Below, in pieces: positions 35,964-44,963 of a DNA stretch of 64,000 nucleotides. The position numbers and the translations under genes are program-made. Position 1 is the first letter of the stretch. Each line of letters opens with the position of its first letter. The notes beneath the pieces were generated by a model that was not told where the DNA came from, searched no databases, and was given only the letters and a program-made list of their open reading frames with translations. This DNA comes from CALJFL01 sp039964455 (GTDB taxonomy: Bacteria > Pseudomonadota > Gammaproteobacteria > Pseudomonadales > Halieaceae): the NCBI GenBank assembly GCA_039964455.1, contig JBDVXK010000028.1, positions 1-64,000 on the forward strand, in the 5' to 3' direction.

Positions 35964-37124
35964 CTATCCCCAAACCCGTCTATACAACTCAACAATCTCC
36001 CCGGCATCCGGTACCCGCGGATTGTTGGCCGGCGACCCGGAGTCCAGCGCCTGCTGCGCCATCAACTCCAGCGAATCAAACCACTGCGTTTCATCAATGC
36101 CAAATTCACCCGGCGTAGGTACCGACAGGTCGGCGTTAAGCGACCGCAAACCCTCGACGAGTTTTCCCAACGCTACATCGTCGCTATCACCTTCCCCGGC
36201 GATACCCATGTAACGAGCGCAATGTGCGTAGCGCTGCGGTGCATGATCCACCGACCAGGCGGTGACTTCCGGCAGTAACATCGCGTTGCTCAAGCCGTGT
36301 GGCACATGAAACAGGGCACCTATAGGCCGGCTCATGCCGTGGATCAGGGTCACCGAGGCGTTGGCGAAGGCGATACCACCTTGAGTGGCTGCCAGCATCA
36401 TGGCCTCGCGAGCTGCGCGGTTATCGGGCTCAGCGCATGCCGTGCGGAGATTCTGGTAAATCGTGCGCATCGCCGTCAGTGCGACACTGTCAGTAAACGG
36501 ATTGCACTTGCGGCTTACATAGGCCTCCAGCGCGTGACAGAGGCTATCGATACCGGTATCCGCAGTGAGACGATACGGCATGCTCAGGGTCAGCTCGTAA
36601 TCAACCAGCGCTGCAACCGGCATCAGCCCGAGACCCATGCAGAGCATTTTTTCCTGTGTCTGGGTGTCAGTAATCACCGCAACACGCGTGGCCTCCGAGC
36701 CGGTACCCGCCGTTGTGGGTATTGCCAGGATGGGCAAGCCACTGTCTATCTTATGAGGCACCTTGTAATCACGCATTGGGCCATCACGCTCGGCCAGCAC
36801 GGCAACGGCCTTGGCCGTATCCAGAGAACTACCGCCGCCCAGGGCCACAACGCAGTCGTAGTCGCCTTCGCGCAATTGGGTCAGCGCCAGATCGACACTG
36901 TCGGTAGTGGGGTCCGGAACACAGTCACCGAATAAACCGAAGGCCACATTGGCCTCACGCAACGGCGTCTGCAGCTGCTCTGCGTAACCGCACTCCACCA
37001 TGAAGGGGTCGGTGATCAGCAGTGGCTTCGACAAGCCAAGCTCAGCAAGCGTGGGCACCAACTGTTGACTGGCGCCCGCCCCTACTCGGAGGATTCGCGG
37101 CAGGTTGATGTTCGCAGTGGTCAT
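35964..37124 (-). CDS. Iron-containing alcohol dehydrogenase
   Basis: Group III, NAD(P)-dependent metal alcohol dehydrogenase. NAD-binding segment: VVALGGGSSLDTAKAVAVL. TAGTGSEATRVAVITD follows. Metal ligands lie in DSLCHALEAYVSRKCNPF and in HGMSRPIGALFHVPHGLSNA, which hold the Asp/His set of the family. Length 386 is typical. Substrate cannot be read from sequence; candidates are ethanol, 1,3-propanediol or lactaldehyde. Co-directional with, and 15 bp downstream of, an FKBP gene. Confidence 0.93.
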   Translation of the reverse strand: MTTANINLPRILRVGAGASQQLVPTLAELGLSKPLLITDPFMVECGYAEQLQTPLREANVAFGLFGDCVPDPTTDSVDLALTQLREGDYDCVVALGGGSSLDTAKAVAVLAERDGPMRDYKVPHKIDSGLPILAIPTTAGTGSEATRVAVITDTQTQEKMLCMGLGLMPVAALVDYELTLSMPYRLTADTGIDSLCHALEAYVSRKCNPFTDSVALTAMRTIYQNLRTACAEPDNRAAREAMMLAATQGGIAFANASVTLIHGMSRPIGALFHVPHGLSNAMLLPEVTAWSVDHAPQRYAHCARYMGIAGEGDSDDVALGKLVEGLRSLNADLSVPTPGEFGIDETQWFDSLELMAQQALDSGSPANNPRVPDAGEIVELYRRVWG

Positions 37125-37139
37125 CGCTGCCTCCCCTAC

Positions 37140-37772
37140 TCAGTCCTTGATATCGATAAGGTGGATTTCAAAAACCAGTGCCGTGTTGGGTGGAATTGAA
37201 TCGCCGGCACCCTGCTCACCGTAGGCCAACTCAGGCGGGCAGGCTATGCGCCACTTATCCCCTACTGACATCAGCTGTAACGCTTCCGTCCAACCGGGTA
37301 TCACCTGGTTCACCCCGAATTCGGCAGGCTGGCCGCGCTCGACCGAGCTGTCAAATACAGTCCCATCAACCAGTGTCCCGTGGTAGTGCGTTACCACGGT
37401 GCTTTGCCCACTGGGGCTGGGCCCGCTGCCGGTCTCCAATACCTCGTATTGCAGGCCGCTGGCAGTAGTCGTTACCTCTTCACGCGCGGCATTGGCCACC
37501 ATAAATTGTTCCGCCAGTTGCGCCCGCTTGGCACCCAGTTCGGCCGCCTTGGCCTGCTGCCTTTCCTGAATCGCCTGGTAGCTGGGGTTGAGTTCAGCAT
37601 CGGACAGAGCCGCCTGCTGCTCGTTATACCAGTGCTGGATGCCCGCAATCACAGCATCAAGCTCCATGCCATCAAAGCTGTTCTTAAGCAGTTGGTCTCC
37701 AAACTGTAATCCAAATCCGTAGCTGACTTTCTGCTCGTCTGTAACCAATTCGACTTCGGGTTGTAGTGCCAT
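37140..37772 (-). CDS. fklB: FKBP-type peptidyl-prolyl isomerase
   Basis: Residues 10-95 form the helical FKBP N-terminal dimerisation domain (KVSYGFGLQFGDQLL...AKAAELGAKRAQLAEQF). Residues 105-210 form the FKBP domain with the family residues in YHGTLVDGTVFDSSVERG, VIPGWTEALQLM, and AYGEQGAG..IPPNTALVFE. There is no signal peptide, so it is a cytosolic FklB-like enzyme, not periplasmic FkpA or MIP. Divergent from the DUF924 gene. Confidence 0.92.
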   Translation of the reverse strand: MALQPEVELVTDEQKVSYGFGLQFGDQLLKNSFDGMELDAVIAGIQHWYNEQQAALSDAELNPSYQAIQERQQAKAAELGAKRAQLAEQFMVANAAREEVTTTASGLQYEVLETGSGPSPSGQSTVVTHYHGTLVDGTVFDSSVERGQPAEFGVNQVIPGWTEALQLMSVGDKWRIACPPELAYGEQGAGDSIPPNTALVFEIHLIDIKD

Positions 37773-37846
37773 GACAAAAATCCGTTATTCTGGGTAAGAA
37801 GAAGCCGCGCACTTTACCACAACCGACATCGCATCTGGAGGCAGGA

Positions 37847-38437
37847 ATGGAATCCACAATCACCGAAATACTCACCTTCTGGTTTGCGGAGCTGGACGAG
37901 CAGGGGCTGTGTGACCCCGGGCAACACGACTTGTGGTTTCGTAAAAGTGAGAACACCGATCAGCTGTGCAAAACCCGATTCGGAGACAAGGTAGAGAGTG
38001 CGCTGGCAGGTGAACTGGATAGCTGGGCCGAGACAGACAGCGGGCTGATGGCACTGATCCTGCTGCTGGACCAGATCACCCGCAATATTGGCCGGGACAC
38101 TCCCGCGGCTTTTGCTGGCGACCGCGGGGCCCTGACCCTGGCAAGCGCGGCTATCGACAACGGCAGGCACGAAAAACTGCCAGCGATTCACCGGGTGTTC
38201 CTCTATCTGCCGCTGGAGCACAGCGAAAACATAGATGATCAGGATAGGTGCGTGGCACTGATGCAGGCACTGGCGAAGGAGGTAGACGCGCCACAATTCC
38301 CGGGTTTTGCCGACTACGCTGAGCAGCACCGGCAGGTAATCGCCCAATTCGGCCGCTTTCCGCATCGCAATGTAATTCTGGGCAGGGAATCGACGGCAGC
38401 CGAGTTGGCCTACCTGCAGGAGCACGGTGGCTTTTAG
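37847..38437 (+). CDS. DUF924 family protein
   Basis: Residues 5-190 match the DUF924 pattern: ILTFWFAELDEQGLCDPGQ, LWFRKSENTD, LILLLDQITRNIGRDTPAAF, VFLYLPLEHSEN and FGRFPHRNVILGRESTAAEL. The family is all-helical and TPR-like; no biochemical role is established. Its 3' end overlaps the convergent Nudix gene by four bases. Confidence 0.92.
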   Translation: MESTITEILTFWFAELDEQGLCDPGQHDLWFRKSENTDQLCKTRFGDKVESALAGELDSWAETDSGLMALILLLDQITRNIGRDTPAAFAGDRGALTLASAAIDNGRHEKLPAIHRVFLYLPLEHSENIDDQDRCVALMQALAKEVDAPQFPGFADYAEQHRQVIAQFGRFPHRNVILGRESTAAELAYLQEHGGF

Positions 38438-39024
38438 CGCTGTGGTTGCTCGCTGATCTTGCGCAATGCGTAGCGACTCGGGGTCATTTCGGCCTGCCAG
38501 GTACTGAAGTTACCGGTGGCCAGGTCATCATAGGCCTGAATAATCGAGTCACTCACCTGCGGATAGGCCGTCTCCTCCCAGGGGCACTCATGACGGGAGA
38601 AGAAACGACATTCCAGAGACTCCACACCAGGTATGCAGGCCTCGCTATCCACTTGCGCCCTAAAACCCACGTAGATCTGGTTGATAAATGTGATGGCGCC
38701 AGACATGTACAACACCAATCTCTCGGCAGGCACCACCACCCCCGCCTCTTCTTGCAACTCGCGGGCTGCTCCCTGGGCGAGGGTCTCCCCCGCCTCCAGA
38801 AAGCCACCGGGGATGGCCCATAGCCCGCGTCTGGGTTCCAGCGCCCGCTTCACCCACAGCAACTTTTCCCCGCAGGCGATGAAGGCGGTAACCACCACCA
38901 TGGGATGATCGTAATGGGGCGACTCACAATCCGGGCACCAGGCATGATTGCGGGCTTCGCCGGCCACAATGTGGGGCTGCAACCCAGCCCCGCAATCCGG
39001 GCAAAAATTGAGTTCGGGCACCAA
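38434..39024 (-). CDS. Nudix hydrolase with N-terminal zinc ribbon
   Basis: An N-terminal zinc ribbon has two Cys pairs (FCPDCG and WCPDCE). The Nudix box reads GGFLEAGE...RELQEEAGV, fitting GX5EX7REUXEEXGU, preceded by GLWAIP. Overall it resembles NudC-like or ADP-ribose-type Nudix proteins. The start is TTG at 39024 or GTG at 39021; GAGG lies just upstream of both. Divergent from cinA. Confidence 0.9.
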   Translation of the reverse strand: MVPELNFCPDCGAGLQPHIVAGEARNHAWCPDCESPHYDHPMVVVTAFIACGEKLLWVKRALEPRRGLWAIPGGFLEAGETLAQGAARELQEEAGVVVPAERLVLYMSGAITFINQIYVGFRAQVDSEACIPGVESLECRFFSRHECPWEETAYPQVSDSIIQAYDDLATGNFSTWQAEMTPSRYALRKISEQPQR

Positions 39025-39122
39025 TCAGCCTCGCAACAGTATCTAAAAGAAACATAGCACTTTGCCTTGGCAAAAGCATTGGCGCTATGCTGGCAGGCCA
39101 AACAGTTTGGAAGCAACGTGCA

Positions 39123-40409
39123 ATGAGTCAGGACGAACCCCGGGTACAGGTGTTGTTAACCGGCAATGAAATCATGAGCGGCGATACCGTCGACTCCAAT
39201 TCAGCAATGATTGCCCAGCGTCTGGCACAACTTGCCCTGTCCATTTATCGCAAGGTTACCGTGGGCGATGACCCCGAGCTGTTGGCAACCGAAATGCGCG
39301 ATATGGCCGAGGACGCCGACATTCTCATTATCAATGGTGGACTGGGCCCCACGGTAGACGACCTGACTGCGGAAATACTGGCCCGGGCCGCCGGGGTGGA
39401 GCTGGAAGAGCACGCCGATGCGATCACCCACCTGGAACAATGGTGCGGCCAGCGCAATCTCGAGTTAAATGCGGCCAATCGCAAGCAGGCGATGCTGCCT
39501 GCGGGTTGCACCCTGATCGACAATCCGGTGGGCAGTGCTGTCGGCTTTGAAGTTCAGCTGGGTAACTGTCGCGTGTTGTGTACCCCCGGCGTGCCAAGTG
39601 AGCTGGCAGCCATGCTGGAACTAATCGTCGACGATCTGGCCCAGCGACTGCAACGTCCGGCCCAGCGCAATATCCTCAGGTTACAGACCTTTGGGCTGGG
39701 GGAATCCTCGGCCCAGCAGATCATATCGGACAATATCGATGATTGGCCGGCGGACGTTGAATTGGGCTTTCGCGCCGGTGCACCGCAGATGGAGATCAAG
39801 CTCACGGTAGACAGCGACGCCGCCCTCGCCAATCAACAGCAGTGCCGCCAGCAGCTCGAAGCCCTGTTTGGGGATCACATCATCGGCGAGGGCGATACAT
39901 TGCTGGCCGGCCGGGTACTTGAGCTGTTGCAAGAGCAGGGCAAAACACTGACCACCGCCGAATCCTGCACCGGCGGCCTGATTGCCTCCATGCTGACGCG
40001 CATTCCCGGCTCATCCGCCGGTTTCCACGGCGGGTTCGTGACCTATGCCAACCACATCAAGGCGTCTGTACTGGGCGTAGATGAAAACGTGCTGGCTGAG
40101 CACGGAGCGGTCAGCGAAGAAGTCGTACTGGCAATGGCCCAGGGTGCGCTCACACGGGCGGATGCAGATCTGGCGATTGCCGTCTCGGGCATTGCAGGCC
40201 CCGATGGCGGGACCCCGGACAAGCCGGTAGGCACTGTCTGGCTGGCCTGGGGCAGTCACGATCAACTGCGCACCAGTTGCCTGTGCTGGCCCGTAGAGCG
40301 AACCCTGTTTCAAACGATGATTGCGGCAGCCGCGCTGGATATGATCCGGCGCAACTTATTGGGTATTGAAGAACAGCCCCGCTACTTCCGGCAGCGAAAG
40401 GCCCGCTGA
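39123..40409 (+). CDS. cinA: CinA family protein: N-terminal molybdopterin-binding-like domain plus nicotinamide-nucleotide amidase
   Basis: N-terminal COG1058 domain (LLTGNEIMSGDTVDSNSAMI, INGGLGPTVDDLT), associated with ADP-ribose/NMN pyrophosphatase activity, and a C-terminal PncC domain (TTAESCTGGLIASMLTRIPG, VSGIAGPDGG) that deamidates NMN. The full-length 428-residue form differs from the short E. coli PncC. Start ATG at 39123 has GGAAG about 10 bases upstream; the frame extends back to 39087. Convergent with the lipocalin-like gene, one base between stops. Confidence 0.92.
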   Translation: MSQDEPRVQVLLTGNEIMSGDTVDSNSAMIAQRLAQLALSIYRKVTVGDDPELLATEMRDMAEDADILIINGGLGPTVDDLTAEILARAAGVELEEHADAITHLEQWCGQRNLELNAANRKQAMLPAGCTLIDNPVGSAVGFEVQLGNCRVLCTPGVPSELAAMLELIVDDLAQRLQRPAQRNILRLQTFGLGESSAQQIISDNIDDWPADVELGFRAGAPQMEIKLTVDSDAALANQQQCRQQLEALFGDHIIGEGDTLLAGRVLELLQEQGKTLTTAESCTGGLIASMLTRIPGSSAGFHGGFVTYANHIKASVLGVDENVLAEHGAVSEEVVLAMAQGALTRADADLAIAVSGIAGPDGGTPDKPVGTVWLAWGSHDQLRTSCLCWPVERTLFQTMIAAAALDMIRRNLLGIEEQPRYFRQRKAR

Positions 40410-40410
40410 T

Positions 40411-40878
40411 TTATTGACTCCCCGCATCCGCCACTGCGCTGAGTGGCGGGATTTTGTGCCAGACAATAGAGTGATAACGGGTAATACCGCCTACCTCTTC
40501 CTTGCCACTGAGCACCAACGTGTGGCCGTCCAACTCCGCATGTCGTAGTTGCTCGGTACCGGGAAAGTTCGGATTCAGGCTCTGGGCAACCGCATGAATG
40601 ACATCACCGTTTTCGACCCTGAAGGGCCCGGTGTAGTGGAAATAGCTACTGAACGCCTCGGCCTTGGTGGCGTCCGTCATGCTGCGGAAGCTCACGTCCT
40701 CCGGCAGTCGCGAACGGCCACTACGGGAGATTGAAGCACTCATCCAGTCCGCTTCGGTGTAAATCAGGAAGCCGTCCGGGTCTTCGCCGAAGGGGTTGGT
40801 GATTTCATCGCGATCGGAGTACCCCAGCGTCCAGGACTCCAGTTTCCAGGTCCCCAAAAGGTCTTCTTTACTGATCAT
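40411..40878 (-). CDS. Lipocalin-like domain protein
   Basis: 155 residues starting ISKEDLLGTWKLESWTL, the GxW motif of lipocalin-like (Lipocalin_5) domains, then a run of beta strands: GFLIYTEADWMSASISR, YFHYTGPFRVENGDVIHAV, LVLSGKEEVGGITRYHSIVW. No signal peptide. Such domains occur in small cytosolic proteins and monooxygenase-associated proteins; ligand unknown. 15 bp downstream of pdxH on the same strand, probably co-transcribed. Confidence 0.8.
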   Translation of the reverse strand: MISKEDLLGTWKLESWTLGYSDRDEITNPFGEDPDGFLIYTEADWMSASISRSGRSRLPEDVSFRSMTDATKAEAFSSYFHYTGPFRVENGDVIHAVAQSLNPNFPGTEQLRHAELDGHTLVLSGKEEVGGITRYHSIVWHKIPPLSAVADAGSQ

Positions 40879-40893
40879 AACTATTGGTCTCCG

Positions 40894-41538
40894 TCACGGT
40901 TGAAGTTGATCGATAGTCCAGCTGTCATCATTCTGCCGCTGGTACCGGTAGCGGTCGTGCAGGCGATGCTCACCACCCTGCCAGAACTCAATACGCTCCG
41001 GCACAATCCGATAGCCTCCCCAAAAATCCGGCATGGGTATCTCGCCACGTCCGAACTTGTCCCGCAGGCGCATTACTTCCTTTTCCAGCAGGGCCCTGGT
41101 CGAAATCGTGCGACTCTGTTGCGAGGCCCAGGCCACCAGCTGGCTTTCCCGGGGTCTGGTGAGAAAATAGCGGGCGGACTCAGCCACCGACATTTTTTCG
41201 GCCCGGCCACCAACAATGACCTGCCGATCCAGCACATTCCAGGGGAACAGCAGTGAAACACGCGGCTCGCCGGCCATGGCCTGGGCCTTGGCGCTGCCGT
41301 AATTGGTGTAAAACACAAAGCCCCGCTGCGACACACCTTTAAGCAGCACAATGCGCTGCCAGGGGCGCCCCTGGGAATCAATGGTTCCAAGGCTCATGGC
41401 GGTAGGGTCATCGAGACCAGCCTTCACTGCCTGCTCCAGCCAAGCCTCGAACTGCTTGATAGGACAGGCGTCCAGCATGTCGCGGCTCAAACCGCCGGCG
41501 ACGTACTCTCTCCTGAAATCCTCGTATCCCACAGACAT
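40894..41538 (-). CDS. pdxH: Pyridoxamine 5'-phosphate oxidase
   Basis: FMN-dependent oxidation of pyridoxine/pyridoxamine phosphate to PLP. The N-terminal YEDFRREY, then AMSLGTIDSQGRPWQRIVLLKG, FVFYTNYGSAKAQAM, RQVIVGGRAEKMS and the C-terminal PMPDFWGGYRIVPERIEFWQ and RLHDRYRY are diagnostic. Length 214 matches E. coli (218). Divergent from the GNAT gene. Confidence 0.97.
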   Translation of the reverse strand: MSVGYEDFRREYVAGGLSRDMLDACPIKQFEAWLEQAVKAGLDDPTAMSLGTIDSQGRPWQRIVLLKGVSQRGFVFYTNYGSAKAQAMAGEPRVSLLFPWNVLDRQVIVGGRAEKMSVAESARYFLTRPRESQLVAWASQQSRTISTRALLEKEVMRLRDKFGRGEIPMPDFWGGYRIVPERIEFWQGGEHRLHDRYRYQRQNDDSWTIDQLQP

Positions 41539-41601
41539 TCCCTGCTACCCTGATTCATGCATAGTAGCGGCCGTATCTGCGGTAGGCAAAGGAACTCGCT
41601 C

Positions 41602-42210
41602 ATGGAGACAATCCCGATAATCCGCGACGGTCAGGCCACCGACATTGAGACTCTGGTCGACACGCTCAGCGACAGCTTCAGCAGCGACCCCGTGATGAAC
41701 TGGGTGATACCCAGGCCGCAGCTGTATCCCGATTTTTTCCGTCTGCTGGTCACCGATGTCTATCTGCCAAAAGGCATCGTGCACCTGGAGGATCAGGGCC
41801 GGGGAGCCAGCCTTTGGCTGCCACCGGGCGAAAAGTTCGAGATTCCCCCAAGGCTGGCACTGCTCAGCATGATGGCGAGACTGGTCCTGCGCAAAGGTCC
41901 CGGAGCACTGCTGCGAATCCACCAACAAGGGGCATTGTTCGAAAAACACCACCCCGCGGAACCTCACTTTTATCTTCAATTCATAGGCTGCAGGCCCCGT
42001 GATCAGGGTCGTGGCGTGGGCTCTGCGCTGTTGAAAGAAGGCACACGCCTGGCCGATGAGGCAGGGCTTCCCGCCTACCTGGAGAGTTCCAACATACTGA
42101 ATGTGCCGCTATATCAGCGGCACGGCTTCGAAGTGATACATGAAGAAGATGTGGCCGGTGGCGGGCCCAGGGTCTGGTTTATGCTGCGGCCTGCCCGCAC
42201 CCCGAATTAA
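41602..42210 (+). CDS. GNAT family N-acetyltransferase
   Basis: The acetyl-CoA-binding motif A reads LQFIGCRPRDQGRGVGSALL (QxxGxG type) and is followed by PAYLESSNILNVPLYQRHGFEV, typical of motif B. The ATG at 41602 is chosen since AAGGA lies 8 bases upstream; the frame extends to 41557. Length is 202. Substrate unknown. Overlaps the convergent DUF4136 gene by four bases. Confidence 0.85.
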   Translation: METIPIIRDGQATDIETLVDTLSDSFSSDPVMNWVIPRPQLYPDFFRLLVTDVYLPKGIVHLEDQGRGASLWLPPGEKFEIPPRLALLSMMARLVLRKGPGALLRIHQQGALFEKHHPAEPHFYLQFIGCRPRDQGRGVGSALLKEGTRLADEAGLPAYLESSNILNVPLYQRHGFEVIHEEDVAGGGPRVWFMLRPARTPN

Positions 42211-42761
42211 CGGGGTGGAAATTCGGCAAAAATTGCCCGCGCTGCTTCTGTTCTTTTCTCTGCTGCATCTTCCGGGCTGGGCTTGGATGACAGGCGAGAT
42301 TCAATAATCGCCCGCCAGGCTGACTGATTGCGCATCGGGTCGATCAGGTCGACGATGAGCGTGCCCTGGGTGTACTGACGTACGCTTACATCCGATACAG
42401 AGGGCCCACAGCGCCAGCAATTGTAGGTGCTCATCGAATTGTAAGTTCGAACATCGGTACGCTCCTGCGTGACCAGGTGCCATGTGAGCAACATGTCAGC
42501 GTCACTGGCATTATCAACAACCTGCATGCCTTTACGCCGCAGTTCGTCAGCTAGCGCCTCATTAACGCGCGAAATTTGCATGTCACTGATGCGAATTGCG
42601 GAGGCATCCATACGGTTAACAGGCGTAAACGCTATTTTTTGTACGCCATTGAAATCGAAACTACGATCAAAATCAGTAGTGGCTTCTAGTGGGGTGGCGC
42701 AGGCCGTCACCAGCGCCAATAAGGCAGCGGCACCTAGTGCCTGAAGCATCTGTATTCTCAT
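42207..42761 (-). CDS. DUF4136 lipoprotein
   Basis: Signal peptide with lipobox LVTAC (Cys21) and a DUF4136 domain: TDFDRSFDFNGVQKIAF, a helical segment (MQISRVNEALADELRRKGMQ), ADMLLTWHLVTQERTDV and YTQGTLIVDLIDPMRNQSAW. Probably anchored in the outer membrane; function unknown. Divergent from nothing; the co-directional small gene lies upstream by 33 bp. Confidence 0.88.
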   Translation of the reverse strand: MRIQMLQALGAAALLALVTACATPLEATTDFDRSFDFNGVQKIAFTPVNRMDASAIRISDMQISRVNEALADELRRKGMQVVDNASDADMLLTWHLVTQERTDVRTYNSMSTYNCWRCGPSVSDVSVRQYTQGTLIVDLIDPMRNQSAWRAIIESRLSSKPSPEDAAEKRTEAARAIFAEFPPR

Positions 42762-42794
42762 GATCCGGTTCCTCGTTGATTCGGGGCATTATAG

Positions 42795-43118
42795 TCAATC
42801 GGTGGTCGATGGATAGACCGGTGCGCGTTTCATTACCGCCGGTATCTGCGGGAACGGATAAAACTGCTGCCAGTCCTGCCCAAAGTCCTGCGCAAGATTG
42901 TTGCCAAATTGACGCAGGTACGCCGCGGCCATGGCTTCGGATATATCGGCCTCGGAACCCGGTTCAAGCAGTGCGGCACTCTCCATCATTCCCTCCATGC
43001 GATAGCGCCGCCCCGGCGCTAGGTCGTCTCCCCGCGCCAGAGCCGCAAAGGCCGCCTGCCAACGCTGCTGGAGTTCCGCCAGCAACATTGTGTACTGCGC
43101 ACTCGCTTCTGTATTCAT
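42795..43118 (-). CDS. Hypothetical 107-residue protein
   Basis: Not recognised. Soluble, mostly helical: YTMLLAELQQRWQAAFAALA, then RYRMEGMMESAALLEPGSEA and FGNNLAQDFGQDWQQFYPFP. No signal peptide. Sits 33 bp upstream of the DUF4136 gene on the same strand and is divergent from ggt. Confidence 0.65.
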   Translation of the reverse strand: MNTEASAQYTMLLAELQQRWQAAFAALARGDDLAPGRRYRMEGMMESAALLEPGSEADISEAMAAAYLRQFGNNLAQDFGQDWQQFYPFPQIPAVMKRAPVYPSTTD

Positions 43119-43214
43119 TCAACTGCTACCTGCTGGGCCTGCTTAAAGCGATTATGTTTTAGCCGCCAAAAAAGGTACAGTTTGCGCTGCCTGAAATCAC
43201 GGAATGACACCATC

Positions 43215-44963
43215 ATGATGAGCCTGATACGCCGGTTCGCTGCACCACTACTGTGTTTTACATTGCTGACGCCTGTAGCCAGCTATTCGCAACCGAAAGC
43301 GGATGGGCAAGCGCCCATCATCGATTTCAAAACCCGCTTCCTGCCCGTTGTGGCGCAACAGGGAATGGTTGCAGGGCCGGAAAAACTGGCCGCCGAGGTC
43401 GGACTGGAGATCCTCCAACGCGGCGGCAATGCCGTAGACGCTGCCGTGGCAACCGGCTTTGCGCTCGCCGTAACGTACCCCCGGGCCGGTAATCTGGGCG
43501 GTGGCGGCTTCATGCTGATTCATCTTGCTGAACAGGATAAACAAACCCTGATCGACTATCGCGAAACCGCGCCAGCGGCAGCCACTCGCGATATGTTCCT
43601 GAAGGAATCTGGTGAAATTGACCGTATGCGCGAGTATTTCAGCCATCAGTCTGCTGGTGTGCCGGGTACTGTCGCCGGCATGATTTACGCGCTGGAAACC
43701 TACGGCACCATGCGCCTGAAAGATGTGCTCAAGCCCGCAATCGCGCTCGCAGAGAAGGGGATGCAGGTACCATTCGCGATGAATTTTGAAATTGCCGCAC
43801 GGGCAGAGCGGCTGCGCATGAACCCCGAGGCCACACGCCTGTTCTTCAAGGCCGACGGATCGCAATACGACATAGGCGAAACCTGGCGGCAGAAAGACCT
43901 GGCCAAAACCCTGAAGGCCATCAGCAAACATGGTAGTGCCGGCTTTTACGAGGGCAAAGTTGCCGAGTTAATCGTTGCCGAAATGGAAGCAAGTGACGGA
44001 CTCATTACCCTGGCAGACCTGGCCGGTTACAAGGCCATGGAGCGCACTCCGGTACGCGGCAGCTTTCACGAATTTGATATCGTTTCTACCCCACCGCCCT
44101 CTTCCGGCGGCGTTCACATCATACAAATGCTCAACATTCTCGAGAGCTATCCGCTGAAAGCCATGGGTCACAACAGTGCCGCCTATCTGCACCATCTCAC
44201 AGAGAGCATGAAGCTTGCTTACGCGGACCGCAGCGAGTATCTGGGCGACCCGGATTTCGCCGACGTGCCAGTGGAACGCTTGATCGCCAAGGACTACGCA
44301 CGCGAGCGGCGGCAGTTGATCAACTCAAGCACAGCAACCGCTTCCAGCAACATCGAGCCCGGCAAGCCGGTGCCAGCAGAAAGTAGCGACACCACCCACT
44401 ACACTGTCGCCGACAGCGAAGGCAACGTGGTGGCCAATACCTACACACTCAATTTCAGTTTCGGCTCACATATCGCGGTGCCCGGCACCGGGATGTTGCT
44501 TAATAATGAAATGGCCGACTTCGCCGCCAAGCCGGGTACCAGCAATGCCTACAGCTTGCTACACGGCGAAGCCAACAGCATTGTTGGCGGCAAACGGCCG
44601 CTTTCGTCGATGAGCCCGACCATGGTATTCCGGGATGGCAAACCCTGGCTGGCCACGGGCAGCCCGGGCGGCAGCCTTATCATTACTACAGTGCTGCAAA
44701 CCATACTCAACGCGATGGTCTTCGACATGAACATCGCGGCCGCCGCAGCCGGTGCCCGGGTGCACCATCAATGGATGCCCGACAAACTGCGGGTTGAGCA
44801 GGGAGTCAGCCCCGATACCATAAACCTGCTGCAGGGTATGGGTCACAAGGTTGAGGTTGGCAACAGGACTCTGGGCCGAACCCAGTCGATCATGTTGCAG
44901 GATGGCTGGCTGCTGGGCGCCACCGACACACGGCGCCCGGGAGGATGGGTGTCGGCTTACTAG
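43215..44963 (+). CDS. ggt: Gamma-glutamyltransferase
   Basis: Periplasmic N-terminal nucleophile hydrolase that cleaves glutathione and transfers gamma-glutamyl groups. Signal peptide (MSLIRRFAAPLLCFTLLTPV). GGNAVDAAVATGFALAV and GNLGGGGFMLIHL open the large subunit. The autocleavage site and nucleophile are in SDTTHYTVADSEGNVVANT, the second Thr starting the small subunit. SSMSPTMVF and GSPGGSLIITTV are family signatures. The start at 43215 fits the signal peptide best. Convergent with the thioesterase gene, overlapping by four bases. Confidence 0.96.
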   Translation: MMSLIRRFAAPLLCFTLLTPVASYSQPKADGQAPIIDFKTRFLPVVAQQGMVAGPEKLAAEVGLEILQRGGNAVDAAVATGFALAVTYPRAGNLGGGGFMLIHLAEQDKQTLIDYRETAPAAATRDMFLKESGEIDRMREYFSHQSAGVPGTVAGMIYALETYGTMRLKDVLKPAIALAEKGMQVPFAMNFEIAARAERLRMNPEATRLFFKADGSQYDIGETWRQKDLAKTLKAISKHGSAGFYEGKVAELIVAEMEASDGLITLADLAGYKAMERTPVRGSFHEFDIVSTPPPSSGGVHIIQMLNILESYPLKAMGHNSAAYLHHLTESMKLAYADRSEYLGDPDFADVPVERLIAKDYARERRQLINSSTATASSNIEPGKPVPAESSDTTHYTVADSEGNVVANTYTLNFSFGSHIAVPGTGMLLNNEMADFAAKPGTSNAYSLLHGEANSIVGGKRPLSSMSPTMVFRDGKPWLATGSPGGSLIITTVLQTILNAMVFDMNIAAAAAGARVHHQWMPDKLRVEQGVSPDTINLLQGMGHKVEVGNRTLGRTQSIMLQDGWLLGATDTRRPGGWVSAY